The notes beneath the pieces are model-generated. The model searched no databases, was not told where the DNA came from, and was given only the letters and a program-made list of their open reading frames with translations. A stretch of 64,000 bases of DNA. Origin: Lateolabrax maculatus. Taxonomy: Eukaryota > Chordata > Actinopteri > Acropomatiformes > Lateolabracidae. Shown piece after piece: positions 13,702-27,397 of this stretch. Position 1 is the stretch's first letter; every line of letters begins with the position of its first letter. Location of the stretch: contig CM062205.1 in NCBI GenBank assembly GCA_031216445.1, positions 15,213,001 to 15,277,000 of the forward strand, in the 5' to 3' direction. A program made the position numbers and the translations under genes.

Positions 13702-14570
13702 AGCACATCTGCACTCTTGCTACATCCTGGAGGAGCTCAGTGCACTTGAGTGAAAAAGACTGATAACACATTTGTTTGTTTCTTCATAGTGTGGGTTTCT
13801 ACGTGGTTTCCTCTTATCATTGTCCTATTTGGGCAATCTTAAATCTGTAATGTAAAATATTTCTGTCTCTGCTCTTCCATTCTTTTGTTCCCAGAATACT
13901 TGCCCCCTCTGCAGAAGAACAGAGGAACTGCATCCTAGCAGACTGACACAATTTCCAGTTATGTATTTGGGACTCAATGGTAGGAAGAGACTGGGCAGGA
14001 AAACCAAATTTTTCAGAATTATGTAAATCAGTTGCATTTAAACCACAGTAGAATAACTTTAGTTTTACGTGCAATATTGTGAAACAATCACCAACTGGGT
14101 GAAGCATTGTGCAGATAAAGCTTACTGTTTTATGTGCACTTCATTTCCTCTCTTGTGAATGAGGAAAATTAATATTTGAGCCCTTATTAATGGTTTATTG
14201 TTGTCAAACCTTTACCAGAGAAAATTCACATGTGGCTGATGCAGAAACTTTGTATTACAAATTTGTCTGAATTGACATAAACAGAATAACTCCTTTTAAA
14301 AGGGCAGTTTCAGCAACACTGAAGCTTGTGGATACAGTATAAGCCCGTGCCAGCTTGGCTCCTGTGCCTAGAAATTGTGTCCCTCTATTTCTCCCCACAT
14401 CTTTCTTTCCTATTCCATTTGAACTCGTCGGGTCCCCAGTACAGCACACAGGGCCCCCTTTTCGTCTCCTCCCATCCCTCTCTCTTTCTCTCCTTCCTCT
14501 ATCTCTCTCTTTCTCTCTCTCCCCCCTGCTAGGATCCCCACAGCTGCGCGGACCAGGTGCGTTCCGCCCC

Positions 14571-14640
14571 GACACACACACATGCACACTGACACACACA
14601 CACACACACACACATATATATGGACACACGCACACACACC
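14571..14640. repeat. Interrupted (CA)n/(TA)n repeat
   Basis: CA units interrupted by TG, GA and ATATATATGG. Confidence 0.9.
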
Positions 14641-15539
14641 CTTACACCCGCCAACGGACGCAGCAGGAAATGCCTAATACCAGTTTTAGAATGATGCCAC
14701 TATGCCAGCTTGACAGGGAGGCTGCAGGATCTGTCACCAGAGAAGGCAGCAGACAGAGAAAGTGAGACAGAGACAGAGAGTAGTAGCTCGCAGCTGATTG
14801 GAGCAGAAAGGGGAAACTGAAAGAATGAAACAATTGCTTTATCTCTGAACATTATGCTCTAGTTTTAAGTCCAGACAGTTGACAAAACTTCGAATCGTAA
14901 ACAGCATCTACACATGGCCTATTTCACTCGCTGTGGAAATCCATTTCCAGCACTGAATATGAACACACACACAATCTCTATTGGCACGTCCAAAATATAT
15001 CCAACTATACCTCTCCAGGGATCCTCAAGTAAAAGGGACCTCTGTCTGTCCATGTGTGTGTGTGACAGTGCACGCATGTGTGACTTTATGTGTGGGTGGA
15101 TGCACATGTGTTTTTATAAAAAAGTACCAGTTATTTTGGTCTGTGGCTCACCACAGCTCACACTCTCCCCTGTCTTGTACTCATCTCACACGGCCCAAAG
15201 AGAAGAAGGGGGAAGGAGTGTGACAGACAGAGAAGCGAGTGAGCAAGACAAAGACAGATAAGAGTAGAAGACAAGAAGAGGCTGGAGAAGAAGATGTATT
15301 TATCATCAAAGTTACGGCAATATAGGAGAATACAGAGAATATGTATTGAGTCAGTAAGCGTTGGTAGCCGTCATAAAGTGCTCCATTCATACTGAAAATA
15401 TAATGCACATCTCTCAAAATTAAATATTCTTCTGATATCTGAATTTTGGGGAAGTTGGCCAGTACAGAAACACTTCATTCTTTCTATTAACAACAATAAT
15501 CAGATGAAATGTAAATAGCTGTCTACCATCTAAATATGG

Positions 15540-15830
15540 TTACAACTAATGGTTATTTTCATAATCAGTTAATCTTGCCAATTTTTTTTCATCTATAAAA
15601 AGTCCCCAGGATGAGTTTAGTTTCTTGTTAGTCCGACCAAAACACCAATTTTGTCTTCACCATAATAAGAAGACAAAGAGAGCAGCAAACTTTCACAATT
15701 GAGAGGCTTGAACTACGTAATGTTAAGCATTCTTGAAAAATACATTTTTTGTTGATCAAGTCATTTAATTAATGAATTGAATTAATTTTTTTTTCAGTTC
15801 TATTTTTGACATTACCCAATTTACAGCCCC
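15540..15830 (+). repeat. Teleost interspersed repeat (CAACTAAtgGTTATTTTCATAATC type)
   Basis: The opening matches the widespread fish repeat that begins GCTGCAACTAACGATTATTTTCATTATC and contains 'TTGTCCGACCAA' and 'TTCACAATTGAGAGGCTTG'-like blocks, recalled from other teleost sequence. It is diverged. Related copies in this window lie at 24027-24160 (same strand) and 53470-53697 (opposite strand). Confidence 0.7.
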
Positions 15831-17367
15831 AACAACAATGAATAGAGTTGGGTTTAGAATAAAATCAAAACTATACTTAAGGGGAAAAAATTTCTCTTCA
15901 TAATAATCTTCTTAATTTTTCTTTGAATCTGGCTTACTTTCAGCCTCAGGAATTGCCAACAAAACGTGTGACTTTAATCTAAAATCCCCCAAAACTTTTG
16001 GAGGAAATCCTGTTCTGTAATTTGCCAAAACTCTAATTTCCTTCAATAATAGCAATCCAGTTTAAACTGGCACCACTGTAATGTAATAGTCTATCACACA
16101 GTTTTGGTGCTGAACACGTGCTGTTCCCCCATCATTATGGAGTGTGAAGCAGATGTACTGTATCCTGCCTCAGTACCCAGCACCAGCAGTACTCAGATAT
16201 GAAGAACAATGCAAAGGAGGCCCCTCCAGTCAGCACAGTATCCCAATCTAATTTGATTTCTCAATTGTTTCGGCAACATTTGATCAGTCCACGTATTTGG
16301 ATACACAGTAACAGCTGAGCTGACAAATGTTATCTTATGACAAATGTGTGTTTAATTTAGTCCAATGACTTTATGTTGATGTGACTGTAAAGCAAACTCT
16401 CCTCTTTCCACCAATATGCTATTGGCCTGTTTGCTTAAAAATGGCATCACGGATAAAAACAAATACATTGTAACCATTGGTCTGTTATTAGTTAATGTTA
16501 TTTCATTACATGGGAAAAATGCAATGTCATTGATAATCTACAACATAGTTAATTTTATTATGTATCAGCTGAAGATTTTGTCATATTGTTGATAATAGAA
16601 GCAAATTTATGAAGCTGAATGATTGTACATGGTAAAGGATACTAAATGGAAGTTAAGCTAAAAATATAATGGTGCTACACTATCTGTACAGGACAAGCAT
16701 GTCAGCGGTCAACCTGATCAGATACAAAGGTGGAGGAAAGCCACCAGTCCGTTACAACAGCTGTGTGGCTGGTGAAAAAGCCCTTTGCATTTCATTGTAA
16801 TGGAAACTCAGTAAGACCACCACATATATGCACAGACACACATGTACACACAAACACAGTCACAAGTGCACAATTGCCCGCCCTGCTGACACCTCAGTGT
16901 GGCCACACTCTCACCTCAAACCTTTCCATTCACAGTCAGGCCACTGTTTCCACCAGCGGATGTTTTTTGAGGACAGTGTTTCTTTGAAAAGACACAGAGG
17001 GCCTCAGCCAGGCAGGAGAAACCTACTTCAGCTATTTTAGACCGCATCTTCTGTAGGATACCTTAAGTTCTACTTCAAGAGTTTTCAAAAGCTGCACCAC
17101 TGAACTCTTTTTAAGCCAGCTGTCTGTTTGATCGTAGTGCAAGGTCTAAAATTTTATTCTATTTCACCTCTTCAGAAATGCTTATTAAAGAGCAAGACTA
17201 CTTCCATAAAATGGCCCGCACTTAAAAACTGTTACATATATTCATTAAAATGAGTACATCAGAACTAAGCCAGTAAAAGTCTGGAGAACATGCTTTTATG
17301 TGTTGGAACAATACAGGTTCCACTTTCCTTATGTGGAAGTAAAACACTACATCTATACACACAAAGT

Positions 17368-17370
<3 letters not shown>

Positions 17371-17399
<29 letters not shown>
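17371..17399. repeat. (CA)n microsatellite
   Basis: Uninterrupted CA, 29 bp. Confidence 0.97.
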
Positions 17400-17401
<2 letters not shown>

Positions 17402-18576
17402 CAACAGGAAGAGTGTGGGTGTTTGGGAGCAGCTGCATGGAGAAGCATCAGACCCAGCTTCCTCCTGTTGCAGCCAGCACCATCTCTCCTCCCATCTCTT
17501 TTTCTCTCCCTCTATATACTCATTTCCTTCACATCTTTAACACAGACAGAAACAATACCACCATCAGCAACCACCACCTCTTCCCCCGAAAACACAAAAC
17601 AAACAAAATTCAATCTGCACAGTTGACAGAAATTATCTTGCTGCCGCAAGCTTACAGAAAACACGGTTTGTACATGTGGCGACGCAAACAGTGTGCGTGC
17701 ATGTGTGTCCTGTTTCTGCCCTCTATCCTCGCTATGGTGACACATCAGCACATCACCACGTGCAAGCCCAAATGTTACAACACTTTCCTGTTGGTAGCGT
17801 TTAAAACTTGCCGTCTCTCACACCTGTGCGAGGTGAGCCTCAGATGAATCAAGGCGCAGATGGACGGAGCAGACAAAGCCAGAAAATGAAAATGGAAATT
17901 GAACTGTTACATCAGTGTTTCACCTGGAAAATGTCAATCTTTCATTGTTGCGCAATCATCTTTGTAGTGGTTTGATTATAAAAACAAGATGATAAACAGG
18001 ATATACCACACGTGGCAGTGAATACGTAAATGCACCATATAGCTGAAAAACAGTGTCTGAAGCAAGGCCGGTGGAATCCTCCTCTAACACAACACTGCAC
18101 AGGTGCAGGCCCCTTGCCATCTTTGTGTTTCACTTTCCTTTCCAGTTTTTCTATTCTTTATCCCCCAACGCCGTCACCCAGCACCATTCCAGCCAGTATT
18201 CCTCTGTCTTCTACTTTCCTTTAACCCTTCCCTCCGCAACCCCTTTCTGTCAGCAGCACACCCCCAGTAAGTGGTTGCTGCGCTGAAGACACTCAGCAGT
18301 TATTTCTGTGTTTCCTGTGTGTCATGTGGCGGTAGCCCGAGCTAGCTAGCATGGCTGACAAGACACAGGCTCCCAGGTGCAGAGTGTCACAGTGTGGGCC
18401 GTCAGCCAGAAAGCCAGCGGGCCAGTGAGCAAGTCAACCAGGCCCTGCAGCGCGCGCTGCCCTCCACCCCCCGCCCTTAACCCGTTGCTATGCCCAGTGG
18501 AAAGGACGAACAAGGCTTGTGACGTTTTCTCTATGGGAAAGAACATGTGCACGTGTGAGCGTGTGTGAGCTTGCCG

Positions 18577-18618
18577 TTTTTTTTTTTGTTTTTTTTTTTT
18601 GTTTGTTTTGTTTTTATT
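18577..18618. repeat. Poly(T)-rich tract
   Basis: T runs split by single G residues. Confidence 0.95.
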
Positions 18619-18768
18619 TCTGAGTAAAGTGAGCGTATTGCCGCACCAAACTAACCTGTTTGAGGGCAGTTTTGCCTACGTGTTTCAACGTGTCATCAAG
18701 CTGTGCATGAATGGGACGCACGTTTATGTGCAGCTCTACCGTATTTGGAGCAAGCTTGTGATTTCTCT

Positions 18769-18789
18769 CCCCCCCCCCCCCCCCCCCCC
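18769..18789. repeat. Poly(C)21
   Basis: Homopolymer. Confidence 0.95.
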
Positions 18790-19651
18790 TTAGAGTTCAG
18801 GGGTCAGGCTGTGCCGGCGGAGGGGACCTCGAGCGAAACCAGCATGCAGGGGCAGAAGGGTTCGCCCTCTCTCCCCAGCTCACCCCCAGGCTGCAGATGC
18901 ACCGACCCAGACAAGGATGCACTTCTCTGGGCAGCACAGAGAGACTGCTGTGCTCCGGTTCCTGGAGCCCTGATGCTCTGATTGAGACCCTGCGCCCATG
19001 CAGGAACCAGAGGGAGGGGAAGGGAGAGCAAGGGAGGGGATGCAAACACATCTGGCATCTGCAAAACCCAACACACAACTCTCACAACATCATGAGAGCG
19101 ACGTACAGGCCGTATAGAAAAGCATGCTCTGTTTTCCTTCTGCTATATCAGAAGATACACACACCCACGCACATATCCAACTGTGTGCCTACTATCTCTA
19201 CAATCTAGAAAAGTAATTATGTGAGGAAAAGCGCAAGAAGGCACAACAATTCTCCAGCTGGTAGGTCATCACCAGAATACACCACTCTGCTATTGTTCTA
19301 TTTATATAACTCACCAAACAATGCCGTGTTGGTGTGTAAAGAAACTAATTATTTTGCAGCATAGCATCTAAAGAGGAATATAAAACAATGGTATCATCAA
19401 TGGCGTATACATACACAGTGCTGTATATACATATGGTAAGATCTATTAAAGCTGTCAAGGGGAAGATAAATGAAAAGCTGTGAAAGGAGGACACAATAGA
19501 GAGTGTATCAGAGTGCAAGAAATTTGTGTGGGTGCACGTCTCTGCAAGGTGTCTTTTTGGTGTGTTTGTTTCTTTTGCGTGGGCGCTGCCTTTTACATTA
19601 GGCGGCAGTACAGGACGGAGTTAGAGGTAGTGGTTGGGACGTGTGTTTATA

Positions 19652-19672
19652 TGTGTGTGTGTGTGTGTGTGT
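19652..19672. repeat. (GT)n microsatellite
   Basis: Short GT repeat. Confidence 0.9.
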
Positions 19673-20593
19673 ACATGTGTGGGTAAGGGTGCAGAGTACT
19701 CTTCTGATAAACAAGCAGCACCTCTCTTGTTTTCAGCCCACTCTTCCAGGGCCACGCATTTTTCGCAAATCTATTTTTCCAATGATCGGGCGAGAATTTC
19801 TCTGTATGAGTTTTAAAGTGTATAGAATTTGACAAGATGGAAAAGAAAAACAAACACAAAACATGCTTTTAAGACTATAATAGAATAAGATATCAAATGC
19901 ATATACTAAGTGGTGTTGTGCCTGTGAGTATAGGCCAGTGAGGGGCATAGCAGCGAGCAGGAGCGGTATGCTCTTTGTGGCCAGCTGTGGGGCCATTAAA
20001 GACCCATCTGCAGACAATAGGCTCTGTCTGAAGGGCACACACAGCCTGGTTCCTGTCCTGTCCTGCCTCACTGTGTTTGTGTATGGATGCGTATATGAGA
20101 GTACCATGCATTTCCATGCCCCATTTTAATCTTCTACAAAGGAATACACAGAAAACATACACTTAACTCATGCAGCTACTTCTAAATGTCAGTCTTCTTA
20201 ATGTGTCTGCATTAAACGTGGTAATTTCGAACAGCAAATCTCTTCCTACATATAATGGACTCATAACCCTAGTTTGTGATAACGCCTTCTCTGTAATGTG
20301 GCAGAAATAAACAGAATCATGCCGTGGTTCACTGAGGCATCTCTTTTTGAAGTCAGACATCATCGCAGATGGTGGAAAAACTGATTTCACCGTGCGATTA
20401 AAGCTTTCATGCCATCCTCTCTTCAAAACCGAGGAAATGAAGATCACTTTATTAAAAGGTTATCTCCTCTCGCACACTCGAAAAAACACAACAGCATGCA
20501 AAAATATAGGCGGGCGCTGGAAAACAGCTAGCTGGCCCAACCACATACCACTCAGCGCGGTTCGATCAAGCAAGCCACAGCTTCACATGCCCC

Positions 20594-20594
<1 letters not shown>

Positions 20595-20628
<34 letters not shown>

Positions 20629-20635
20629 ACACACA

Positions 20636-20670
<35 letters not shown>
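20595..20670. repeat. (CA)n microsatellite, interrupted
   Basis: 76 bp of CA with two CC interruptions, the longest CA tract in the window. Confidence 0.97.
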
Positions 20671-20672
<2 letters not shown>

Positions 20673-21329
20673 CTGCTGCATGCAGACACATGCAAAAAAT
20701 ATCTGTCCCAATACTAAAATAGGCCCTGAGAGGTTGCACCTGCACCTGTGCCCTGGTCCACACCTACACACAGGTGTCAGGATGTGACACATACACACAG
20801 ACAGAGAAAGAAAGATAGCAGAGAGGGAGGGGGAAAAACGAGAGCGGGGTGAATCACACAACTGCGGTCGACCAAAAAGCTTTTTCTAGATATCATCTCT
20901 GTATTTTGGAGTGCAGCGATGAGTGTGATTTTCATTTTTTTAATAGATTTTCAGGTCAGTGTGTTTAATAATAAAAAGTACTACACACAACAATCGCTCG
21001 GTTCTCTGTGATATGTAATTATATGATGTATAATAGGACTTTTACACGATTATGGGTTTGAAGGGAGGGGAGTGAAGGTTTAAGCAAAGTGTGTATCATA
21101 TTACATACATGAGTGCCTCAGATGTCTCATTCTGCAATAACTGAGTGGTCTCTGAATGTGTATCTGTGTGTCACATTGAGTCATACACATTTTTCCCTCA
21201 TTAGTATGGTAGGTCCCCTTCTCAATAGGGCAGAAAAGGGGACAAATAATCTAAACAGTGGTTTATCTTTAAAATATATACAGCTGCATGGGCAGACACA
21301 AGCATACATGAACACATCGACACACACAA

Positions 21330-21931
21330 TCACGGTTCGGGGGGATAGATTTTATTATTTCCAAAGTGAGACATTGAGACAAGTGAGACACAAAAATAAA
21401 GGCAGTGTTCAGTCTGTGTTGACTGCGGTAAATTCATTCACTCACTTATTCACTGTAAAATGAAAATAATAAGATTGCATTGAACTCAAAATGGTATTAT
21501 TGGTATTTTACTAAGACACTGATTGTATTAACATCTGCATTTAAGAAATCTGAAGAATTGTTACTCTGACAGTAAAGTCTGAACTCTTTCAAAGAGTTCT
21601 GGCTTTAAAGTGGACATGAAAAGGTTGCTGGATTGTAAAACCAATAAGGTTGGTTGATTTTCTTCCAATCAACCAACTTTGGAAGACAAAGTTTCTGCAG
21701 TATGTCACATTAAAAGGGATGTATTAAAAACACCATGCAGGAGTTCTGTTATGTTCTTCTGAGAAGCATTGCCTCCTTGTGGACGTTGACTGTTGCTGCA
21801 GTCCAACAGACAACATTTAACCAATGCATCAAATAGTTTTGAAAATAAAGATTAAGGATGGTAAATGACGACATAACAGCAGTCAAAACGTCATCTGTCA
21901 CCGCGACCTTTCCTTTCTCACCACACATTGA
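21330..21931 (-). other. msrA: msrA 3' UTR (predicted)
   Basis: This runs from the msrA stop to the first canonical poly(A) signal, about 0.6 kb of AT-rich, non-coding sequence. It contains a perfect 11-bp hairpin (21649-21659 with 21667-21677). The UTR end is predicted only. Confidence 0.55.
21351..21356 (-). terminator. msrA: msrA poly(A) signal candidate (AATAAA)
   Basis: It reads TTTATT on the plus strand and is the first AATAAA downstream of the msrA stop on the transcribed strand. A GU-rich element (minus strand of 21311-21330, TGTGTGTCGATGTG) follows 20-40 nt downstream, as expected for cleavage at about 21.33 kb. Confidence 0.55.
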
Positions 21932-22105
21932 TCACAGTTCATCCTTTCCGGCGCCAATGGGACAAGAGACGCCTGTGCCTTTGAGGCCACAATAGCCTTT
22001 AGGTACCTTCTTCAGGTACTGCTGGTGATAGTCCTCAGCATAGTAAAACTGCTGCCCCTCCAGGATCTCTGTAGTGATGGGACCGTAGCCTTTTTTATCC
22101 AGCTC
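21932..22105 (-). CDS. msrA: msrA coding exon 6 (resolving cysteines, KDEL end, stop)
   Basis: It encodes residues 198-254 and the TGA stop. GYGPITTEI, FYYAEDYHQQYL and GYCGLKGTGVSCPIG are near-identical to mammalian MsrA and contain the resolving Cys236 and Cys245. After CPIG the mammalian enzyme ends in a short basic tail; here the end is A-G-K-D-E-L. The codons AAG GAT GAA CTG TGA are unambiguous on the minus strand at 21932-21946. The acceptor is TGTCCCTAG. Confidence 0.97.
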   Translation of the reverse strand, partial: ELDKKGYGPITTEILEGQQFYYAEDYHQQYLKKVPKGYCGLKGTGVSCPIGAGKDEL

Positions 22106-25100
22106 CTAGGGACAAAATACAAACATAATCCAAGATAGTTACTGTAGAGTTAGAGATATTCCAAAACTGAAGACGAGCAGCAGAAAAATAAAATGTCCGC
22201 TTTATCAGATGAATAAACTGTATAATTTAAGTACTCCTTGACACAATAATGCAGCAGGCAAGAATGAATGTCAAAAAAAATTTGAGATGCAGAACTACTG
22301 GCCTCCTTAATCAACAGCAGTTGATTGCTAAGTGTTCAGATTCTGTTTCTGTCACCGCAGTCATGACATACATTCTGCACTACTTTCTCCTTTCGCTGTA
22401 ACTTCCTCAAAATGAACACACCTCTTAAATGGTTGTTTTATCCTGTAGTGTATTGGATGTGAGCTTGCAATACCTGTCACTAATACAGTAAAGAGTTTCT
22501 GCTCCTCACTGAGAATGCAGGGTGATTGAGTGACAGAAGAAAGGTGCATCTTTTTCTTTTTGTAGTGCAGCTTGCTTCTTTGGCTCTCTCTATGGGACAA
22601 AGCATCAAAGAGTATCCGCTCTCTTTGAGAACTCCTTAAGACACTTTCATACTCACTTTTCTAAACACCTTGAGATATGGCTTCAAAAGGATAAAAAAAA
22701 AAAAAAACACAGTCGCTCACACAGACACACATACACACACTAAACACCTCTGACGGATCTATGAAATACCTGCTGTGCTGAGTGGTTTTCTCCATCTAAT
22801 AATCAGTCCTCTCTAGATCAGTGCTCCTGAGAGCTGACAAAACAACACGTTTGAGGTGCACCGGGACTGTCTGCAGGCAACAAGTGGCTTGCATGTAGCA
22901 CGCTACACCTCAGAGCAGTGTGCAGCACTGCAGAGCTTTGCTTTATGGAGGCGTCAACTGGCAGGGTTCAGCAAGCACCATGAAACAGCTGAAGCCGAAT
23001 GTATTCAATCCTGGCTCGACCTGTTCTTATCAGCGTCTGCATACATCCTGTCTCTCTGCATGATACTGTCATGGATACTGTTGGAGAATTTAAGGAAGAC
23101 TTCATTCTTATTACGGCGATAAAACTTTAAAGTGCTGTGAAAGTTTGCAGCTTGCTCCCTTTATGGAGGGACAACATGTCTCATTAAAGCTTCTCATACG
23201 ACTGCATCATCCGCAGCATTCAGCCGCTTATTCCATTGTTGAACTGTAATGCTCTTCATGTATCAAACATATTTCAGATGTCGTCTTTTTGCAGAAATAC
23301 AGTGAAAGACACAGCTTTCGGTTTAATCATCGGGCATGAAAATGTGGAGCTTGTCAGCCGGCACACGCTCCGGGATAGACTTGTCACTTTAAACCTGCAA
23401 TAACTACTAACTAATATACTGTTTTTATATATTCAGTGGCTCACATAACGTGTAAATGTAAAAGGCGTTGCTTGTAGTGATGAACTCACAGAGAATTGTC
23501 ACCCAACTTTTCAATACTTTTTTCAGCATTGTTTTATGGACAGCACTGTTACTGTTTTGGTTCAGTTGGCCAGAAACATGACTCCTAATTAATCCAAACG
23601 TTCTGTGTCTGAGCTGCTTTGCTAACATGTTTGTAACTTTATGGAATGATAATGTGTCAGTGTTGGGTTTACAGGTTGTTTTGCTGCCCCCACATGGCCA
23701 AACGAATCAATAATGAAACTTCAAGGGAAAAAAATGATACGCATGACAAATTATAGGAAAATTAGGTATTCCCTCATTTGGTGTTTTGATGGTGGCAGCC
23801 GAGAGTGCTGATGAAAAACTCTCACAGGTGTGTGAACACCGTAGCATTTTATTCACACTGTTTTCATACTCATCAAACATTCAGTGACAACATTGTTGTC
23901 CTGTGTTTTTGTTCTGCATTTGTTATATTCCCCACTCATTTGTTGGGTTTCACCTTCATTTGTCGCCCACTTGTGACTACTGATTGTGAACCTTCTCATT
24001 CTTTAAATATCAACTTGCTCAACCAGTTTTGGGCTGCAACTAACAATTATTTTCATTATCTAATAATTTGCTGGTAATATTTTGGATTGATTATTCAATT
24101 TCAATAAATTAATCCATCATCAAAATTGTTAGATTTGCTCATTTAGGCTAACTGACTAATTGTTTCTGCACTTAACAATTTTGCATGTTAAAAAGACTGA
24201 TTTGCTGTTTCTTGCTCCCGGATTAGAACCAAACCAAGCCATATACATGCTAGATAAGATATACATCCACATGTCTGGCTGCACACCTTTTGCTGATACT
24301 GTAACTGAGCTGAATTTAAGAACAGAACAAGTTCCAGTTCTAGGTGATCTGGATTTGTGAATGTGGGAAGAAGACAATGTATATACAAAAGTATCACCAC
24401 TAATCTATAACAAGGAATAAAGTCAGTGAAGGGCAGAAGGGTAGTGTATAATGTTGTCCACATGGAGGCAGTGTGGTACTGGCTGTGTGAGTGTGTGTGC
24501 TGGAGGTGATGCAGTGGAGTCAGTAAATCAAAGCTCTGCGCCCCACAGAGAGGCTGAGGCAGCAGCTGACCTCTATGGTCCTCAGTGGCTGCCGCTACAA
24601 TGTGAGGGCTCTAATCTCCCTGCAGGAAGGACCCAACATCCACAAACCAGACTACAGCGCAACGCAGCTCTCAACTCAGAACGCCAACCTCACAAGCATG
24701 GACATATTTACCTTTCAAAGGCAAAGTGTGTGCAGTCTGACACAGAAGAACCCATTTTTCCTGCCTATATCTAACAGCATTGTAGTGAACCAGCCAACAC
24801 AAGCACAGAGCTTTGTACACCATGGCCTAATTAATCAGTCATCATCACCAAACCACTGTAGTAGCACCTCCAGGGCAGAGGACGCATCATGTGAGGGGAA
24901 CACAATGTCCAAGAAAAGGTCTGCTATTCTGAGCAAATATACACCCCCGCACAACTCCCTCGCTCTCCATCCAGTCCTCTACAGCAGTCACAACACGGCG
25001 GCCATTTTAGATCTATAAATCAGAATGCATGGCGTCACGCCACTGTGTATAACCTTATGTGGCTTCACTCTCTCTCTCTCACTGCAGCAGCAGCAAAGGA

Positions 25101-27366
25101 ATGGAGGGAAGAATGTGGAAGGTAAAAAAGGCAAAGATGGAGGAGAGAACATTCGAAAGAGGAAGAGCAAACTAGAGGTCCTCAAGTTCAGGCATTTTGA
25201 TGCTGTTGATGATGTTGAAATTAAGGCTACATTGAGGGAGAGAAATATGTTCATCTGCGTTTGCTTATGCAAATTTTATATATGCATATGTGAGGACTGA
25301 AACAGAGGGTCATGAATACAGGACACGTCAGGTGTAGTTCAGCGAGTGTGTGTGTGTTTTATAGTTTAACTGTGGAGACTCACCTCTCGTTTGAGGACAA
25401 AACGTAGGTCCCCACAAGGTAAACCTTTACATTCTAGGTTAAAGACTCGTTTTTTGGTTTTGGTTATGGTTAGGGTTAGGATTAAGAATGTACTGCTTAT
25501 GGTTCATGTTTCGTTAAATCGGCAGGGAATGAGTGTAAGTCAATGAAATGTCCTCCTTAGTGACAAAAAATATGTGTGTGTGTGTATGTGTGTGTGTCAA
25601 AGGCTGAGCTCACTCAGCCCAGTCAGCCCTTCCTTTCTTCACGCCTGTCGGAAAGACTCCCCTGTCAAAGACATGGCTGAACGGGTGCATCTCTCTCTCT
25701 CTCTCTCTCTCTCCCCCCTGTTTTCTGACTCTCTCTCCATCTCCCTCCATTGCTGAGTCTCTTTCTCTCTCTCTCCCATGTGAGCACAGACCACCACTTC
25801 GTGCTACCAAGTCCTCCCTTCTCTCCAGCCAAGCGAGAGAGCCCCTCTCGCCATCACCATCGCCAGAGAGACGGCCCCAGGACACAAATAGGACGTGACA
25901 CCCTGAGAGAGGGTGGAGGTGGAGGAGGAAGAGAAGGAGGAGGAGGAAAATGTACTCTCTCCGCTCTTCCTACCCCACTGTCTTGTCTCTGTGTTTTTTT
26001 TCCCTCGGAAGGCCTACGGCTGCAGAATGGTGGGGAAGAGACGCGCATTGACATAGAGTTTGTGACACCCGATGACTCATGGTGAAGACATTTGAAGAGG
26101 GATATGACCTCAATTCTGTGATTTATGTAATCATCCCTTAGTCCACTCCTGTTACTGGTGTGTGGTTACCACTTTTCCGGCTCCTCACCTCTATTGTTTT
26201 ATTAATTTGTCTTGGTGTCCTCATCTCAGTCTTGATCTCAAATTCAAAACTGCTTTACTGGCATTACCATAATTAAGTACAGTAGTGCTAAAGCATGTTT
26301 TACAAGGTTTACAATGTAAATCTAATAATTTAGCAGTGGTGGAAGATGTATTGAGATATTTTACTTGCAATGCCTTAATGTAAAAATACTGCATTACAAG
26401 CAGTAGTTACAGAGTAGCAGTACAAAAGTACTCTTTATCAAAAGTAAAAGTACTCATTAGGCAACCGAATGTTACCGCATTATTAGAAATTATCATTACC
26501 AATGCATTACCAATGCATTACTGTGTAAGCAGCATTCAATGTTATAGCTGGTCTTGATGAGGGAAATTTTAACTACTTTATATACAGTTGGCCATTATAA
26601 TCTTTAATATTGCATAATACTTTAGAAGCTGATCATATGTTTTGTATGCAAAATATTGATCTTTAACTACTGATTACAGCTGCCAAAAAATGCAGTAAAA
26701 TAATATAAAAATACTTAAGTAAAGAACAAGTACCTCAAAGTTGGATTTAAATAAAGCACCTGGTATTTAAATGTGTTTATTAATTTCCAGTTACTTTAAT
26801 TCAGAATGCAAAGACAAAGGATAAAAAAATTTTTTTTGACGTCCACTGCAGCTGCACACCTGAAGGCTGGAGCACAAAAAGCACTTCAACATCTTAAAAA
26901 TGTAAATACACTTTGAGTACTGCAGAAAGCAGAGCTGCTCCACGGTACAATGCTGGTTTTAGGCAGACTATGGGTCTGCCGGAAAACACATGAAATAGCC
27001 TGAAATAATACTTATCGACTAGTCCGCGGCACCACGCTTGCCCTCAATGACCTCAGGGAAAGAGACTGGGCGGGAATGATGGAGAGAGGACGAAGGGAAA
27101 AGACAGACAGGGAGAGAAAGAGACCACAGAGATGGTGCAGAGACACGCAGGGAGAGATGGAGTGAAGTAAAGAAGGAGAGCTTTGGAGATTATCGAGATG
27201 CTGACAATGAAAACAGACTGTAGTGAGGTAGTAAAAAAAATAAACACAATAATCTGAAAGAGAGAGAAGATGGTGAAAGAGTAATGCATTATGCTTCTCG
27301 TTCCTGTGAGGTTCTTTAAAATGGCATACATGTAAAACATTCATGTACATCACTGCGCCTGTATGT

Positions 27367-27397
<31 letters not shown>

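Larger units (their letters stand above)
12021..21329. other. Non-coding region downstream of msrA
   Basis: Contains possible conserved AT-rich blocks (12050-12160, 12750-12960), (GT)n at 13671, (CA)n at 14571, 17371 and 20595, an interspersed repeat at 15540-15830, poly(T) at 18577 and poly(C) at 18769. Open frames at 14.2-14.8 and 18.8-19.1 kb are low-complexity or unconvincing. Confidence 0.6.

Noticed and set aside
14255..14765. Overlapping frames of 126 and 136 codons
   Set aside because: Both are translations of CT-rich and CA-repeat sequence (Ser/Leu/Pro and Thr-His runs).
18351..18428. ATG with good context followed by a short frame ending before 18430
   Set aside because: A 25-codon frame with an internal possible donor but no downstream exon found.
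18797..19085. Three overlapping minus-strand frames of about 93 codons
   Set aside because: Several frames are open at once in a GC-rich stretch and none resembles a known protein; no promoter or splice support.
24575..25018. 147-codon plus-strand open frame with normal composition
   Set aside because: No recognisable domain, no clear splice or promoter context, and it lies antisense inside msrA intron 5. Long frames occur by chance in this GC range. Worth a protein search, but not supportable as a gene here.
25460..25490. TTAGGG-like units as an interstitial telomere
   Set aside because: Only about two units, inside a known kind of interspersed repeat.
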